Shown here in pieces: positions 1-6,690 of a DNA stretch of 41,996 nucleotides; position 1 is the stretch's first letter; the number at the start of each line of letters is the position of its first letter. Source of the DNA: CAKSXP01 sp964539115 (lineage in GTDB: Bacteria > Bacillota > Clostridia > Oscillospirales > Oscillospiraceae); the NCBI GenBank assembly GCA_964539115.1, contig CAZIHY010000005.1, positions 1-41,996 on the forward strand. The letters are read 5' to 3'. Made by a program: the position numbers and the translations under genes. Under the pieces are notes generated by a model that saw only the letters and a list, made by a program, of their open reading frames with translations, was not told where the DNA came from and did not search any database.

Positions 1-6
1 TGTTTT

Positions 7-735
7 GTGAAGGAAGAAGTTGCAAAGCTCTGCCATATGATCGAGGAAAGCGACAACATAGTTTTCTTCGGCGGAGCCGGCGTGAGTACTGAATCAGGCA
101 TACCCGACTTCCGGAGCGTCGACGGGCTGTATAACCAGAAATATAAGTATCCTCCTGAGACAATGTTGAGCCACAGCTTTTTTGTGCGCGAGCCGGAGGA
201 GTTTTATAAGTTTTATCACGACAAACTTGTCATAAGCGGGGCAAAACCAAATGCAGCACATATTAAGCTGGCAAAGCTCGAGAGGGCAGGCAAGCTGAAA
301 GCTGTGATAACGCAGAATATAGACGGACTGCATCAGATGGCAGGAAGCCGTAACGTTCTGGAGCTGCATGGCTCTGTTCACAGGTGTTATTGTTCAAAGT
401 GCGGCAAAAGCTTTGATGAAGAGTATATTAATAACTGTAACGGCGTTCCTTACTGCACCTGCGGAGGAATCGTCCGCCCTGATGTTGTACTTTATGAGGA
501 AGGGTTGGACGGCTTGGTGATACAGAAAGCTATCGAGGCGATAGAAAAGGCCGACATGCTCATTGTCGGAGGAACGTCACTGGTCGTATATCCCGCAGCC
601 GGGCTGATAGATTACTACCGCAGAAATAAACTCGTACTTATCAATAGAGATGTGACAAGTCAGGACAACGCGGCCTGTCTTGTGATCCGTGACAAGATCG
701 GAGAGGTTTTCTCCCAAATAAAGGTGGATGTATGA
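7..735 (+). CDS. cobB: Sir2-family NAD-dependent protein deacylase (sirtuin)
   Basis: Cytoplasmic sirtuin that removes acyl groups from protein lysines using NAD+. Visible motifs: the NAD-binding GAGVSTESGIPDFRS at residues 23-37, TQNIDGLH at 102-109, the catalytic histidine H121 in ELHGS, a four-cysteine zinc site (C129-x2-C132 and C150/C152), and GTSLVVYPA at 189-197. The 242-residue length is normal for bacterial class U/III sirtuins. The start used is a GTG six bases from the window edge; no ribosome site can be seen, so the true start may lie further left. The stop overlaps the next gene by 4 bases (ATGA), which implies translational coupling in a four-gene operon. Family assignment is firm; the specific acyl preference cannot be read from the sequence. 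Confidence 0.93.
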   Translation: MKEEVAKLCHMIEESDNIVFFGGAGVSTESGIPDFRSVDGLYNQKYKYPPETMLSHSFFVREPEEFYKFYHDKLVISGAKPNAAHIKLAKLERAGKLKAVITQNIDGLHQMAGSRNVLELHGSVHRCYCSKCGKSFDEEYINNCNGVPYCTCGGIVRPDVVLYEEGLDGLVIQKAIEAIEKADMLIVGGTSLVVYPAAGLIDYYRRNKLVLINRDVTSQDNAACLVIRDKIGEVFSQIKVDV

Positions 736-1457
736 GGATAGACGTTCTTGGCGTTGGCTTTGATGATCTGACGCTGGAAGAAGCTGTCGATAGGGCAATG
801 GAGCTTATCGAAGAGCGACGCGGGGCCTATGTAGTAACGCCTAATCCCGAAATAGTTCAGCTCTGCAGAAGCGATGAGTCTGCGCTGGAAGCGGTAAATA
901 AGGCAGATATGGTGCTGCCGGATGGTATAGGCGTTATAAAGGGTGCTGCAATACTTGGTACGCCTCTTAAGGAGCGTGTGCCCGGGATAGATTTTGCGCA
1001 GGCGATGTTTGCAAAGCTTGCAGCAACAGGCGGAAGCGTATATTTGTTTGGCGCAAAACCCGGCGTTGCCGAACTCGCAGCGCAGAAGCTTTTAGAGCGC
1101 TTTGCGGGGCTGTCACTTGCCGGTACAAGCGATGGCTTCTTTGACGATGATGCTCCGATAATCGAAAGAATAAACAAGGCTAAACCGGATCTTCTGCTTG
1201 TGTGCCTTGGAGCGCCGAAGCAGGAGAAATGGATGTATAAAAATCATGGGCTGCTTGATGTCGGGCTTATGGCGGGTCTTGGCGGAAGTCTAGATGTTAT
1301 TTCCGGAAATGTCAAGAGGGCGCCGGAGGCTTGGCAGAAACTGGGCCTTGAGTGGCTTTACAGGCTTATCAAGGAACCAAGTCGCATTGGCCGTATGATG
1401 AAACTGCCCGGGTTCCTTTTCGACGCTGCGGCAGAACGACTTGGAGGTAAAAAGTAA
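732..1457 (+). CDS. WecG/TagA/CpsF family glycosyltransferase (GT26)
   Basis: Membrane-associated GT26 enzyme. Known members transfer ManNAc (or a related sugar) to undecaprenyl-diphosphate-GlcNAc for teichoic acid or other cell-wall glycopolymers. The sequence shows TPNPEI at residues 36-41 and the conserved Asp64 in LPDG that corresponds to the proposed catalytic base, followed by the RVPG motif, YLFGAKPG and a C-terminal APEAWQKLGLEWLYR segment, the usual membrane-binding tail region. The 241-residue length is typical. It overlaps the sirtuin stop by 4 bases and shares one base with the next start (TAATG). The operon partners are unrelated enzymes, so the glycopolymer it serves is unknown. 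The donor sugar is inferred from the family only. Confidence 0.92.
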   Translation: MRIDVLGVGFDDLTLEEAVDRAMELIEERRGAYVVTPNPEIVQLCRSDESALEAVNKADMVLPDGIGVIKGAAILGTPLKERVPGIDFAQAMFAKLAATGGSVYLFGAKPGVAELAAQKLLERFAGLSLAGTSDGFFDDDAPIIERINKAKPDLLLVCLGAPKQEKWMYKNHGLLDVGLMAGLGGSLDVISGNVKRAPEAWQKLGLEWLYRLIKEPSRIGRMMKLPGFLFDAAAERLGGKK

Positions 1458-2125
1458 TGGGCGGAAAGCTGATCGTGTTAGAGGGGATCGACGGCAGCGG
1501 AAAATCCACTCAGTATGCAAGGCTCTGCGAACATTTTGAAAGTGATAATGTCCCGTTCCGAAAGGTCGTTTTTCCACGTTATGATAATGAATCATCTGCT
1601 CTTATAAGAATGTACTTGGCGGGTGACTTTGGAAAAAAACCATCGGATGTCAACGCATATGCAGCCTCTGCATTTTATGCAGTGGACAGATATGCTTCGT
1701 TCAAAACAGATTGGGGAGAATGGTACCGGAACGGAGGCGTTGTACTTTGTGACAGGTATACGACTAGCAATGCCTGCCACCAGGGTTCAAAGCTTCCGGA
1801 GGAAGAGCTTCCCGGATTTCTCAATTGGCTTGCGGAATTTGAATACGAACAATTGGAACTTCCGCGCCCAGATCTCGTCATATACCTGAATACGGAGCTT
1901 TCGTTATCTCTTGAACAGCTTCGCCGCCGGCAGATGGGAAGCGATACTGAGGGAGATATACATGAAAAGAATGTTGAATATCTCCAACAGACGCTCAAAA
2001 CAGGCAGATACGCTGCGGTGCATTATGAATGGCGCATAGTGGACAGTGCCGTAAACGGACGCCAAAGAAGCATAGAGGACATTCATCAAGAGATATATTC
2101 AGCGGTTTTGGAGGCAATAAGATAG
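1457..2125 (+). CDS. tmk: Thymidylate kinase-like dNMP kinase
   Basis: Phosphorylates dTMP to dTDP in the cytoplasm. The P-loop LEGIDGSGKST lies near residues 8-18, the DRY substrate motif is in VVLCDRYTTSN, and an arginine-rich LID segment (LRRRQMGSDTEGD) lies near residues 155-167. After the P-loop it carries VVFPRYDNESS instead of the TREPGGT seen in Escherichia coli Tmk; FP-type motifs are the form found in eukaryotic-type kinases and in some Clostridia. The 222-residue length fits. Its ATG overlaps the preceding TAA, so it is translationally coupled. A general deoxynucleoside-monophosphate kinase role is possible, but thymidylate kinase is the most economical call. Confidence 0.85.
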   Translation: MGGKLIVLEGIDGSGKSTQYARLCEHFESDNVPFRKVVFPRYDNESSALIRMYLAGDFGKKPSDVNAYAASAFYAVDRYASFKTDWGEWYRNGGVVLCDRYTTSNACHQGSKLPEEELPGFLNWLAEFEYEQLELPRPDLVIYLNTELSLSLEQLRRRQMGSDTEGDIHEKNVEYLQQTLKTGRYAAVHYEWRIVDSAVNGRQRSIEDIHQEIYSAVLEAIR

Positions 2126-2126
2126 A

Positions 2127-2696
2127 ATGGATATAGAACAGGCAAAACATCAGATAAGGGTTTCGGCTGGATCTCGCCTTGCGGCAATAGACAGGTTCTA
2201 TTTCCTTGAGAGCAACAAGGACATCCTGTACATGCTGTTAACGGTACCTGAATATAAGGAATCAAAGCGCGTGTTCACATATTACAGCGTGTCAAAAGAG
2301 GTCGACACCCGCACAATGATTGGTGGAGCTCTTAAGTCCGGGAAACAGGTTTTTCTTCCGGCGACATTGGGCGGCGGAAAAATGGAATTCCGTGAATATA
2401 ATGAGGGAGACGAGCTTGTAAGCGGCAAACTAAACATTCCGGAGCCGCGTGAAGGAATGCCGGTCGCGGAGCCCGAGGATGGGGACGTTTTAGTTGTTCC
2501 CGGGCTTGTATATGATCTGCATGGCTACAGGCTCGGATACGGCGGAGGCTATTATGACAGGTATCTTGCAAACTGCAAGGGTTTTACCATAGGACTTTGC
2601 AGAAACAGGATGATGTTCGGGACTCTGCCCAGGGATCAATATGATATACCTGTTAAGTGTATTGTTTCCGAAACAAAAATCGCGAGACCCGAATAA
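2127..2696 (+). CDS. fthC: 5-formyltetrahydrofolate cyclo-ligase
   Basis: ATP-dependent conversion of 5-formyl-THF to 5,10-methenyl-THF (also called MTHFS or YgfA), which salvages folate one-carbon units. The diagnostic C-terminal block VYDLHGYRLGYGGGYYDRYL, which holds the formyl-THF and ATP binding residues, is intact at about residues 130-149. An N-terminal basic helix and the FLPATLGGGKMEF segment precede it. The 189-residue length is normal. The ATG follows the tmk stop by one base, with GGAGG about 12 bases upstream. It is the last gene of the sirtuin operon; its stop lies inside the hairpin at 2681-2706. A folate enzyme next to thymidylate kinase makes metabolic sense, since thymidylate synthesis uses folate. 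Confidence 0.93.
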   Translation: MDIEQAKHQIRVSAGSRLAAIDRFYFLESNKDILYMLLTVPEYKESKRVFTYYSVSKEVDTRTMIGGALKSGKQVFLPATLGGGKMEFREYNEGDELVSGKLNIPEPREGMPVAEPEDGDVLVVPGLVYDLHGYRLGYGGGYYDRYLANCKGFTIGLCRNRMMFGTLPRDQYDIPVKCIVSETKIARPE

Positions 2697-2706
2697 GGGT
2701 CCCGCG
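2681..2706 (-). terminator. Rho-independent terminator between convergent genes
   Basis: CGCGAGACCC pairs with GGGTCCCGCG across a 6-base loop, with one G-U or mismatch position. Read on the minus strand it is followed by ATTTTTGTTT, so it suits the minus-strand cysteine-rich gene best. On the plus strand the U-tract is poor, so any service to the fthC operon is weaker. The fthC stop codon lies in the loop. Confidence 0.7.
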
Positions 2707-2755
2707 AAATGGTAATGTTTATTTATATCTGATTTTTTCGATCAAGTCTGTGCGC

Positions 2756-2893
2756 TCAGCAACCGCAGCCGCAGTCGTTGTTGCCGCAGCCGCAGCCGCA
2801 GTTATTACCAAAGGTGCCCCAGCCGCCGCAGCTAAACAGAAGAATGACGATTATAATGAGCCAAATGCAGCCGTTACCGTTTCCACAACACAT
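2756..2893 (-). CDS. 45-residue cysteine/glycine-rich single-pass membrane mini-protein
   Basis: No known function. The ATG is at 2893-2891, preceded on the minus strand by AGAAAGGAA about 8 bases away, which is a credible ribosome site. It reads 45 codons to TGA at 2758-2756. The order is a short MCCGNGNGC head, one hydrophobic helix (IWLIIIVILLFS, residues 10-21), then CGGWGTFGNN and a tail of alternating Cys and Gly (CGCGCGNNDCGCGC). Ten of 45 residues are cysteine. A terminator with a proper U-run follows at 2681-2706. Small Gly/Cys-rich single-helix proteins of this style occur in spore-forming Clostridia and are sometimes auto-annotated as 'chorion class high-cysteine' proteins; that resemblance is from memory. 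The plus-strand alanine-rich reading frame over the same bases has no ribosome site and is rejected. Confidence 0.75.
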   Translation of the reverse strand: MCCGNGNGCIWLIIIVILLFSCGGWGTFGNNCGCGCGNNDCGCGC

Positions 2894-3078
2894 AATAATA
2901 TTCCTTTCTACGCGCTATAAAATTTTATTTTGCAAACCAGGCTCCGCGCGTGGAGTGGTTTAGTGGTGACGGTCGTTTTCGACCTGTCTGAGACATCTTA
3001 TGTCTTAACATGGAGAACGGTGACAGTAAAAATTTTTGCGCCGCGTGGCGCGTTAACTGAGCGATTAGGAGTGCGGAT

Positions 3079-4437
3079 ATGTTTAAGAAGAAAAAGTCCC
3101 AACTCGACGAGACAGAAGAACAGCTCACGGAATTTCCCGAGAATGAGCTGGCTGAGTATGAGTATGACGACGATTACGGCGATTACGATTACGGCGATGA
3201 TGAGGAATACGAAATGCGTGACTATCATCCGATACGTTTTCGGCGTGACGGAAAAAGCGGCCTTCTTGGCGGTATAATGTATGCTGTGTTTATCATCAGC
3301 GTAAGTGCGATTTGTGCCTGCGTCGGATGGCTGTTCGCAAGCGATGTCCTTGCGCTGAACAAGGAAGAGTTAACCGCTGTTGTTGTTATACCGCCATATG
3401 AGGACGCAAGCGGATATACGATGGCTGAAGAAGATGACACATCAAAGGCAGAAGAGCTTGTCAGCGGTTTGATAGACAAGGTCACGAACCGTGATGGCGA
3501 TGAAGAGGACGACGGAGAAGAAGAGGCCGATCCATATGCGGGCGACCCAAATGTTGATATTGATTTTGTTGCGAGCGTGCTTAAGGATGCAGGGCTCATT
3601 GAATATGAATTTCTCTTCAAGCTTTATTCAAAACTGTCTCATGCCGACTACAAGATCGAGCCAGGAACATACGAGTTGAGCACGAACTTTGATTATCGTG
3701 CTCTGGTCAAAAAAATGCAGATCGGCAGTGAGTCACAGGTTGAAACAACGGTAACCTTCCCGGAAGGATTTACTTCAGAGGATATTTTTGCAAGACTCGA
3801 GGCAAACAACATATGCTCTGTTGAGGATCTGCGTGAAGCGGCAGCGAATTATAATTATTCGTACGCTTTTCTTGAAGATCTTGAGAAGGGAAGTTCATCA
3901 AGACTCGAGGGCTATCTGTTCCCGGATACCTATGACTTCTATGAGGGCATGCAGGCGTCCAGCGCGCTTAATAAGTTCCTCCAGAATTTCCACTACAAAA
4001 TAACGGCGGAAATGTATGAAAAAGCTGAGAATCTTGGTTACACTTTTAATGCGTGTATAATTATCGCCTCAATGATAGAGAAGGAGGCGGCTAACGATGA
4101 GGAACGTGCGAACATCGCCTCCGTTATTTACAATCGACTTAATGCGGGGATGCCTCTTCAGATAGATGCAACGTCTCTGTATTCGCATCCCGAACATGAG
4201 GGGGCGCCGACGCAGGAGATGCTTGACGATGCGTCAGACCCGTATAATACACGTCTGAATTACGGACTGCCGCCTACGCCGATTTCCAACCCGGGCATCG
4301 CCTCTATCAATGCGGCGTTGGGACCGGCCAGCACAAATTATTACTACTATGCGCTGGATACAGAGACAAATACTCACAGGTTCTTTACGAATTCGTATGA
4401 GTTTGAAGTCTTTGTTGCGTCGCAGAGCTATGACTAA
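3079..4437 (+). CDS. mltG: Endolytic murein transglycosylase MltG (YceG-like)
   Basis: Membrane-anchored lytic transglycosylase that cuts nascent glycan strands and so sets peptidoglycan chain length. Domain order: a cytoplasmic tail of about 60 residues that is extremely acidic and rich in Asp, Glu and Tyr; one transmembrane helix at about residues 65-87; a variable acidic linker; a LysM-like region (about 150-230); then the YceG catalytic domain. Catalytic Glu334 lies in ASMIEKEA, followed by the family signatures ASVIYNRL, MPLQIDATSLY, YNTRLNYGLPPTPISNPG and ALDTETNTHRFF. The ATG has AGGAG about 7 bases upstream. It stands alone between a divergent small gene and a strong terminator. The long acidic tail is unusual in composition, but Firmicute MltG tails vary. 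Confidence 0.94.
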   Translation: MFKKKKSQLDETEEQLTEFPENELAEYEYDDDYGDYDYGDDEEYEMRDYHPIRFRRDGKSGLLGGIMYAVFIISVSAICACVGWLFASDVLALNKEELTAVVVIPPYEDASGYTMAEEDDTSKAEELVSGLIDKVTNRDGDEEDDGEEEADPYAGDPNVDIDFVASVLKDAGLIEYEFLFKLYSKLSHADYKIEPGTYELSTNFDYRALVKKMQIGSESQVETTVTFPEGFTSEDIFARLEANNICSVEDLREAAANYNYSYAFLEDLEKGSSSRLEGYLFPDTYDFYEGMQASSALNKFLQNFHYKITAEMYEKAENLGYTFNACIIIASMIEKEAANDEERANIASVIYNRLNAGMPLQIDATSLYSHPEHEGAPTQEMLDDASDPYNTRLNYGLPPTPISNPGIASINAALGPASTNYYYYALDTETNTHRFFTNSYEFEVFVASQSYD

Positions 4438-4440
4438 TAT

Positions 4441-4468
4441 AAAAGCGCCCTTTTCAGAGGGCGCTTTT
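4441..4468 (+). terminator. Rho-independent terminator of mltG
   Basis: AAAAGCGCCC and GGGCGCTTTT form a 10-bp perfect stem with an 8-base loop directly after the mltG stop codon. The 3' arm supplies the U-run. Confidence 0.9.
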
Positions 4469-4492
4469 GCATCGAAAAGATTGAATTAAAGC

Positions 4493-4521
4493 TTGCAATT
4501 AGCTATTTTTGCCTATATAAT
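4493..4521 (+). promoter_or_regulatory. Sigma-A promoter of yajC
   Basis: TTGCAA (4493-4498), a 17-base spacer and a perfect TATAAT (4516-4521), 34 bases before the yajC start. Confidence 0.8.
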
Positions 4522-4554
4522 ATTCTACGCTAAACATTCTAGGAGGAAAAATTG

Positions 4555-4956
4555 ATGAACCTGAGAAAGATTTCCCGCGTTATAACTATGCTCCTTGCTG
4601 TAGCTCTGCTGTGTCTTTGCATGACTGGATGTTCCAGCACCACGGACGCTTCCGGAGCCACTGATAGCGCTGCAACCGGAAGCTACTCTATGATTATTAT
4701 GTTTGTAGTTCTTATAGTTGTTTTCTATTTCTTCCTGATTCGGCCGGAAAACAAGAAGAAAAAGAAGCTTCAGGAAATGCGTGATTCGCTTGCCGTTGGT
4801 GACAGCGTGACTACTATCGGCGGTATAATGGGTAAGATCGTCAGCATCAAGGATGACACGATTACTTTTGAGACAGGAGAAGACAGAGTTCGCGTCCAAG
4901 TCGCAAAGTGGGCCATTTCTACTACTGGCAAGAACAATACCGAAGAGCCTAAGTGA
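4555..4956 (+). CDS. yajC: Preprotein translocase subunit YajC with N-terminal lipoprotein-like signal
   Basis: Accessory subunit of the Sec translocase (SecDF-YajC). Core features are intact: a transmembrane helix at about residues 46-62 ending in FLIRPENKKKKK, then the cytoplasmic QEMRDSLAVGDSVTTIGGIMGKI domain and a beta-rich tail. Before the core there is an extra hydrophobic segment at residues 9-22 ending in MTGC (Cys26) and followed by Ser/Thr-rich sequence, which looks like a lipobox. Classical YajC has only one helix. I chose ATG 4555, 8 bases after AGGAGG, over the TTG one codon upstream. The gene has its own promoter and is followed by the hairpin at 4988-5036. Family call firm; lipidation is inference. 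Confidence 0.92.
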   Translation: MNLRKISRVITMLLAVALLCLCMTGCSSTTDASGATDSAATGSYSMIIMFVVLIVVFYFFLIRPENKKKKKLQEMRDSLAVGDSVTTIGGIMGKIVSIKDDTITFETGEDRVRVQVAKWAISTTGKNNTEEPK

Positions 4957-4987
4957 TAGCCTGACCAAAACTGAATAGAATTATATG

Positions 4988-5036
4988 CCTCCCGATGGAA
5001 TATGCTTTAATGACATATCCATCGGGAGGTTTTTTT
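4988..5036 (+). terminator. Terminator hairpin that also holds the next gene's ribosome site
   Basis: CCTCCCGATGG (4988-4998) pairs perfectly with CCATCGGGAGG (5019-5029). After one bulged A, ATATG (5000-5004) pairs with CATAT (5014-5018) around a 9-base loop. Seven T follow (5030-5036), and the next gene's ATG starts at 5037. The GGGAGG of the 3' arm is the only ribosome-binding site for that gene, 7 bases before its ATG. The element therefore terminates yajC transcription and, in read-through RNA, would mask translation initiation. Confidence 0.9.
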
Positions 5037-5456
5037 ATGAACGCAACTGAGAACAGGGAAGGGAAGAAGAGCTTTGTGATACGATGCGCAATGTCCGGCA
5101 TTATCGGAACGGTGATAACGGCAATACTGATGCTTGTACCTGCGATATTGATTTCGCACGGAAGTATATCAGTGAAACTGTCCGATTCACTGACGCTTTT
5201 GTGCATGATAGTCGGAGGAATTTCTGCAGGGCTTATTATGAAGTCGAATGGCGCGGGAGGCGCGGTGCCAATGGGTGCGATCGGCGGTCTATGCGTGGCT
5301 GTGGTCATGGCTCTGGTAGTTGCAATGAGAGGGTCAGAGGCAGGGTTTGATGCGTTTTCACTAAAATTGCTTATCTGCGGGGTAGTGGGCGGCGTGTTTG
5401 GAGGAACGCTAAAAAGTGGTAAAAGCAGACAGAAACGCAAAAAACACAAGAAGTAG
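5037..5456 (+). CDS. TIGR04086-type four-helix membrane protein
   Basis: Small integral membrane protein of unknown function, commonly found beside yajC in Clostridia. After a short polar head, four hydrophobic segments can be seen: about residues 17-38 (MSGIIGTVITAILMLVPAIL), 50-67, 74-95 and 108-127, the last with the GGVFGG glycine pattern. It ends in a very basic tail (SGKSRQKRKKHKK). Length 139 residues. I chose ATG 5037 because GGGAGG lies 7 bases before it; an upstream ATG at 4995 lies inside the hairpin's 5' arm with no ribosome site. How it is expressed past the terminator is an open point (see findings). Function is unknown; family recognition is from pattern and neighbourhood. Confidence 0.8.
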   Translation: MNATENREGKKSFVIRCAMSGIIGTVITAILMLVPAILISHGSISVKLSDSLTLLCMIVGGISAGLIMKSNGAGGAVPMGAIGGLCVAVVMALVVAMRGSEAGFDAFSLKLLICGVVGGVFGGTLKSGKSRQKRKKHKK

Positions 5457-5509
5457 TGTATACATTTAGTAATCGACACAATAGGTTGACATAATTGAAA
5501 AATGATTAC

Positions 5510-5551
5510 CTAGATATTGTGTGATTACTATCTGTAACGCCCAATATCTAG
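5510..5551. repeat. 10-bp perfect inverted repeat in AT-rich spacer
   Basis: CTAGATATTG (5510-5519) and CAATATCTAG (5542-5551) are perfect inverted copies around a 22-base loop. The arms have no adjacent U-run, so this is not an obvious terminator. It lies in the 324-base gene-free stretch 5457-5780, which is clearly more AT-rich than its neighbours and shows no coding frame. Confidence 0.6.
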
Positions 5552-5599
5552 CGAAAAATCCTGCAAAATCAAGGGCAAAATGAAGCTCAAGTTCACTTG

Positions 5600-5636
5600 G
5601 TTTACATAATATTTTGATATTTAGTTTACATAATAT
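5600..5636. repeat. Direct repeat resembling the XerD arm of dif
   Basis: GTTTACATAATAT occurs at 5600-5612 and again at 5624-5636, spaced 24 bases start to start. The second copy with its flanks (AGTTTACATAATATAT, 5623-5638) matches, from memory, the XerD-binding arm and central bases of the Bacillus subtilis dif site read in reverse complement. An inverted copy of the core (ATTATGTAAA) occurs at 5721-5730. The XerC-side arm is not recognisable. Confidence 0.6.
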
Positions 5637-5678
5637 ATCGGCATAATTCACAAAAATGAACTTATTTTTGTAAAACTA

Positions 5679-5707
5679 TTGATTACAAGCAGAATTTGTA
5701 TTATTAT
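5679..5707 (+). promoter_or_regulatory. Likely promoter of the Xer-type recombinase
   Basis: TTGATT (5679-5684), a 17-base spacer and TATTAT (5702-5707). It is the best-spaced candidate in the spacer. Transcription would start near 5714, just before the imperfect palindrome at 5716-5744. Confidence 0.5.
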
Positions 5708-5715
5708 TCTTTCAC

Positions 5716-5744
5716 GCAGAATTATGTAAATTTGTTAATTATGC
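5716..5744. repeat. 29-base imperfect palindrome before the recombinase gene
   Basis: GCAGAATTA (5716-5724) and TAATTATGC (5736-5744) are inverted copies with 8 of 9 matches around an 11-base centre. The overall size resembles a tyrosine-recombinase core site. It lies 36 bases before the start codon and contains the inverted TTTACATAAT core. It could be a binding site for the recombinase or for a repressor. Confidence 0.5.
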
Positions 5745-5780
5745 AGATAGTAAGAGAGAAAGAAAGGGGGGATTTTCGGA

Positions 5781-6671
5781 GTGTCTGATTCAGAATGTTT
5801 AAGAATATTCGAGGATTACCTCACAAATGAGAAAAAGGCTTCGAAAAATACCCTCAGCTCTTACTTGAGAGACATAAGGAAGTTTGGCGAGTATCTGGAA
5901 TCGCACTCGGATCTTGATATGGTTTCGGCCGGCGAAGAAACGCTCGGAGAATATATAGACTGGCAGCGCAGCTCCGGAAAGTCTGTTGCGACCGTTTCCA
6001 GGGCGATCGCCTCACTTAAAAGCTTTTATTCTTATTTGCTTCAGCTTGGTTATGTTTCCAGCAACCCTACAACTAAGCTTGTTCCGGACAAGAACACACA
6101 GAAGCTGCCGCAGATACTCACAAGCAAGGAGGTTGACCTGCTCCTGGAACAGCCTGACTGCACCGATATGAAGGGCTATCGGGACAGAGCAATGCTCGAG
6201 TTGCTTTATGCAACCGGTATCCGAGTGAGCGAACTTATTGCGCTTAATATCTCGGATGTCAACCTTTCAGTAGGCGTTATTTGTTGCCGCAGCAAGGATA
6301 AGGAGCGCTACATTCCGCTTTATCAGAAGGCGATAAAGGCACTTCGCGAATACATAGAATTTATACGTCCACAGATGGTTGCCTCACCTGATGAACAGTC
6401 GCTTTTTGTAAACGTCAGCGGAAAACGCATGTCGCGCCAGGGTTTCTGGAAACTCATTAAATCCTATCAGGCGAAGGCAAAGATTGAGAAAACGATAACT
6501 CCGCATACTCTCAGGCATTCTTTCGCCGCGCACCTTCTTGAAAATGGTGCTGATCTTCGTTCCATTCAGGAGATGCTGGGACATGCCGATATAAGCTCAA
6601 CACAGATCTACTCCCAGCTTGTCAAAAAACAGCTGAAGGACGTATACAACAAGGCTCATCCCAGAGCTTGA
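5781..6671 (+). CDS. xerD: Tyrosine site-specific recombinase, XerC/XerD type
   Basis: Chromosome-dimer-resolution type recombinase. An N-terminal SAM-like core-binding domain (about residues 1-90: FEDYLTNEKKASKNTLSSY) is followed by the catalytic domain. The active-site set is complete: Arg148 in ATGIRVSEL, Lys near 171 in RSKDKERYIP, His242-x-x-Arg245 in TPHTLRHSF, His268 in LGHADISST and nucleophile Tyr277. The 296-residue length is exactly that of Xer proteins. GTG start with a purine-rich GGGGGG about 9 bases upstream. There is no adjacent integration module, attachment site or cargo, so a housekeeping Xer role is more likely than a mobile element. XerC versus XerD cannot be settled from sequence alone. 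Confidence 0.88.
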   Translation: MSDSECLRIFEDYLTNEKKASKNTLSSYLRDIRKFGEYLESHSDLDMVSAGEETLGEYIDWQRSSGKSVATVSRAIASLKSFYSYLLQLGYVSSNPTTKLVPDKNTQKLPQILTSKEVDLLLEQPDCTDMKGYRDRAMLELLYATGIRVSELIALNISDVNLSVGVICCRSKDKERYIPLYQKAIKALREYIEFIRPQMVASPDEQSLFVNVSGKRMSRQGFWKLIKSYQAKAKIEKTITPHTLRHSFAAHLLENGADLRSIQEMLGHADISSTQIYSQLVKKQLKDVYNKAHPRA

Positions 6672-6690
6672 GATAACGGCGGTTTACTTT

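Noticed and set aside
2657..2920. Plus-strand alanine-rich frame over the cysteine-rich gene
   Set aside because: Shadow of the minus-strand GGC/TGC codons; no ribosome site, and it overlaps the fthC end and the terminator.
5590..5660. Complete dif site
   Set aside because: Only the XerD-like arm is convincing; the XerC-side arm does not match, so I report half sites only.
5781..6671. Integrative element driven by the tyrosine recombinase
   Set aside because: No excisionase, relaxase, cargo, tRNA target or flanking direct repeats; size and motifs fit a housekeeping Xer protein.
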